Of a stretch of 64,000 nucleotides of DNA, positions 60,941 to 64,000 are shown one piece after another. Source of the stretch: Brugia malayi (lineage: Eukaryota > Nematoda > Chromadorea > Rhabditida > Onchocercidae); the NCBI RefSeq assembly GCF_000002995.4, contig NW_025062475.1, positions 3,254,528 to 3,318,527 of the forward strand, in the 5' to 3' direction. Under the pieces are notes generated by a model. The model made no database searches. It worked only from the letters and a program-made list of their open reading frames with translations, and was not told the DNA's origin. Position 1 is the first letter of the stretch. The number at the start of each line of letters is the position of its first letter. Made by a program: the position numbers and the translations under genes.

Positions 60941-63838
60941 GATTGTGCATCAATCACTAACTATCATTTTATTTAACTAAAGAATTCTAATTATCATATT
61001 ATTTGCATAACAATAATATGTATTAATCTAACAAATGTGCACTTTTCTTTTCATTTTCTTATTTTAATTTTACTTACTAAATGTTTTATTTATTCCTATT
61101 TGTTAATTTGAATTGCTTACTGCGACTATTCGATATTTGATAAACAGTTGGAATATTTATTCTTGTTGACTTCCTCACGAATGTATGTTTATGTATGGAT
61201 GGAATAAAATGATAATGTTGAAATGATATGATTGATTGATCTTCTTCCACTATTTAAATCTAATTTAACTTTTTTCTTTTTTTGATCTCAAAATCAAGCA
61301 CTGAATGCTAATTCTTCATTATCATTTCTTATTATATTAGATAATCGATTACTCTCCGTGTATCATTAAATTTTAGTTATAAAAATTATATTTATTGTTA
61401 ATATAATAATTGTTATTAAAAAAGAATGTGTCACATTTATTTTCTTCCCATGTATGTCACATTTTATGAAATATGAATTAACACATTGTTATGCATTTTG
61501 CACTTATAAATTGCATTCATTTTCAAATGTAAATTTTAAATGTCATTTTAAATTTAAAATGTAAATTTGCATTATTAAGACATTTTTGATAATTTTTCTT
61601 CATTTTGATAATATTTATCACTGGAATCTCGTAAGAAGTGATACTTTCTATTTGATAATATTAAAATGCTTTTTTTTTTCGTGCAAAAAAATTCTTAAAT
61701 TAGAAGTGATCGAGAGTGATTTATTTTGAATTACACTTTATCAGAAGCACAAAATTTCATTTCTTTTCCTTCAATTCATCTAATGAATTAATGATTTCTT
61801 GAAATAAAAATTATTAACATTCGTATCATCTTCTTATCTTCCATATCTTTTTATCTGATATCATGAATCTCTCTCTATTCATATGATTCAAATCACATTC
61901 ATATCAAAATTGATTTTTTTAAATATAAATCATAAACAGAATGAGGAAATATTTGAATTATCTGTACGGAAAATATTTACGAATAAGTAATGAAATGATT
62001 GAAAATAAAAGATGAATTTTTATTTAATAATTCCACTATTTAATTTAAAAAAAAATTGTAAATTTGAATTTGAAATTGTAAATTAATTCAGAGTATTGAT
62101 AAGATATTTTTATTAAACAATTCTACAATGTACACTGTTTTCTTAGATGATAAATTTGTTTAAGTGTTTTAAATTCAATTATCATATCATCCTGTAATTT
62201 AAGTTCTTATCATTTCTATTTATTATTTTGATTAGTTTCTTTAAAAAGCTAAGCTTTCATTTACAGTAATCGAAATGAATGAACAATAATAATTAACCAT
62301 TCTCATATGTACGAGAAATTCATTTTTCTAGTAGATATTGTTGTTAATATTAATAATTATTATCATAATAATTACTGTGGAATAAATTTAAATTTGAAAT
62401 TGTAAATTAATTCAATACTGTTATATAGAAATGATCAAAGTTAAATTTGTGATGCTAACAAAGTTTTATTTTGATTTGTGATAAAAGTATAATAAATGAA
62501 TTTTTGTTAATGTTATGATTTATTCTTGAAAAAACAAGCAAAAAAAAAAAAAAAAAATCTTTGATTTCTTTTTTTATTAAAAGCAATTCTTCAAAGATAT
62601 TTAAGCATTTTTCTTCCTTTTTTTTTTCTTCTTTTTAGTGCTTACATAACATTTATATTATAATCGTATCATCGATGGAAAAATCCATTTTTATGAGTCA
62701 TTTTTTCATTCTGTAATTTTTGAACTAAAATTAAAATACCTTTAACACTTTTCGTAGTAATCATTTTTTTCTTTCCTTTTTGTTTTTATTTTATCACACA
62801 TCTAAACCAATTAACTCTTCCAGCAACTTTCACTGTTTAAATTTATTTTATCATATACCAAAAAAAAAAAAAAAAAAGCTATAGTTTTTCAGATTACTTT
62901 GAAATTAAGCAAATAATGTCACTATTTTTGGACTTAAAAAAAAACAGAATAAATTTGAAATATTTCAATAATAATTTTTAAAAAAAAAGAAGAACTAAGT
63001 TATAAGAAATGATTTATAAATTACATATAAAAAAAATTTTTTGATTTTTTCAAAAATTAATACCATTACTCTTTAACTTTTTTTTTTTGCAGTAATTTAA
63101 AACTGTATTAGTAAAGTAATAATACTCCCTTGAATGAGCTCTAAATTTATTAAATTAATGTTAGATGTCAAAAGGTAAAGAGCACACAGTTTCTTTCGCT
63201 TTTGTTGACGCTATCAATTCTTGCCTACAGGTTTGCATTCCATGGTTCAGGTATTTGCAGGTAACTGCACTCGCTAATCATTAGATTTCTCGTCTTTTCA
63301 AATAAAATTCTCCTCTTCTTTTCTTTTTTTTTTTTATTTTCTTCCTCTATAACTACCCTTTTCATCCAGTTTAGTTCCCTTACATACCTTTTACCTTTAC
63401 CTTTACGGTTCTATTACCATCTTCTCTTATGATATATACTTTTGATGCTTTTCTTTCTTCACTGTTAAATTTTTCTTTTTTTTAGCAAAAAAAAAAAAGG
63501 AAAAGAAAAACTATTAGTAATACTTTTTGTATTGAATAGTATTTTTATTAATATAAAATAAATGTTTTTATATATTAGTAAATAAAAAAGTTTTAAATTT
63601 ACAAAAAAAAAATCATATATGATTATTAATAAAAATTTTGCTTTATTAATTTTTTAGAATAACATTTTTCTATGAAAAATTTAACAGAAATATAATTGAG
63701 GATATCTAAAACATCACTGTAATGACCTCGAAATTGTCATATGAAGAAGTCATTCTGCGCATCTCCTATCTACTACTATTACTACTATCATTGATTTCAA
63801 TACCGCTTTTACTGACATTATCAAATATTTGTATCAGT

Positions 63839-63980
63839 AAACAATGATCAATAACCATCTAAGTATCACACATTATATTTATATTTGTAAACAACGATCA
63901 ATAACTATCTAAGTACCACACATTATATTTATATTTGTAAACAACGATCAATAACCATCTAAGTATCACACAGTATTTGT
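63839..63980. repeat. 50-bp tandem repeat at right edge
   Basis: Almost three copies of a 50-bp unit containing cgatcaataaccatctaagt and a catta-tatttatatttgtaaa segment; the third breaks down at about 63,975. The array may not continue past the window. Confidence 0.9.
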
Positions 63981-64000
63981 TTGAGAGCGTTAATCAAATT

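Larger units (their letters stand above)
58524..64000. other. Gene-poor region upstream of GRWD1
   Basis: About 5.5 kb with no supported gene. It should hold the GRWD1 promoter near 58,530-58,700. It contains GA and CT tracts, an (AT)n, the 17-bp and 40-bp tandem arrays and the 50-bp repeat at the right edge. A short, more complex patch at 63,170-63,290 has splice-like words (CCTACAG followed by GGTTCAG|GTATTT on the plus strand) but no recognisable coding sense. Confidence 0.6.

Noticed and set aside
63170..63290. Splice-like words suggesting an exon at the right side
   Set aside because: The open stretch is very short and no protein family is recognisable; recorded only as a complex patch.
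1..64000. tRNA, rRNA, spliced-leader RNA or transposon genes
   Set aside because: No cloverleaf, no rRNA-like GC-rich block, no spliced-leader sequence and no transposase, reverse transcriptase or long terminal/inverted repeats were seen on reading; a dedicated scan could still find degraded copies.

Overview
This is very AT-rich nuclear DNA from a multicellular animal, almost certainly a nematode. The genes are split by many GT-AG introns. Several start codons lie a few bases after a strong T-rich AG, which is the arrangement expected for spliced-leader trans-splicing. The proteins are recognisable orthologues of conserved animal genes, including MIG-10, the nematode member of the MIG-10/RIAM/lamellipodin family. 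Long introns, extreme A/T and homopolymer content and (GA)n/(AAT)n tracts fit a spirurid/filarial (clade III) worm better than Caenorhabditis, but the species cannot be named from the sequence.

Positions 1-33,701 hold the 5' two thirds of a giant minus-strand mig-10 gene: seven in-phase coding exons (567 codons) with introns up to 15 kb. The PH domain and C-terminus lie beyond the left edge. The introns contain little but homopolymers and microsatellites, plus a few more complex islands that could be regulatory. Positions 33,702-39,921 are intergenic.

Positions 39,922-58,523 are a compact five-gene cluster: gamma-tubulin complex component 3 (minus, 20 exons including an 18-nt microexon), PHF5A/SF3b14b (minus, 3 exons), TRAPPC2L (plus, 5 exons), the cytosolic Fe-S assembly factor IOP1/NARFL/OXY-4 (plus, 7 exons) and the ribosome-biogenesis WD protein GRWD1 (minus, 9-10 exons). 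All splice junctions were placed by reading frame and family similarity, and each model gives an uninterrupted frame of close to the expected family length. PHF5A and TRAPPC2L are divergent. IOP1 and GRWD1 are tail to tail with clear poly(A) signals.

Positions 58,524-64,000 show no gene. They contain a 14-copy 40-bp tandem array with a higher-order pattern (60,381-60,940), a 17-bp x4 repeat and the start of a 50-bp tandem repeat at the right edge.

The genes are housekeeping and cytoskeletal functions (actin/axon guidance, microtubule nucleation, splicing, vesicle tethering, Fe-S assembly, ribosome assembly) and do not form one pathway. No mobile element, CRISPR array, tRNA, rRNA or spliced-leader RNA gene was recognised. 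I found no convincing novel system. The most interesting signals are structural: complementary CU/GA tracts at the two ends of the 15-kb mig-10 intron, the microexon, a duplicated splice donor in GRWD1, and the higher-order satellite.
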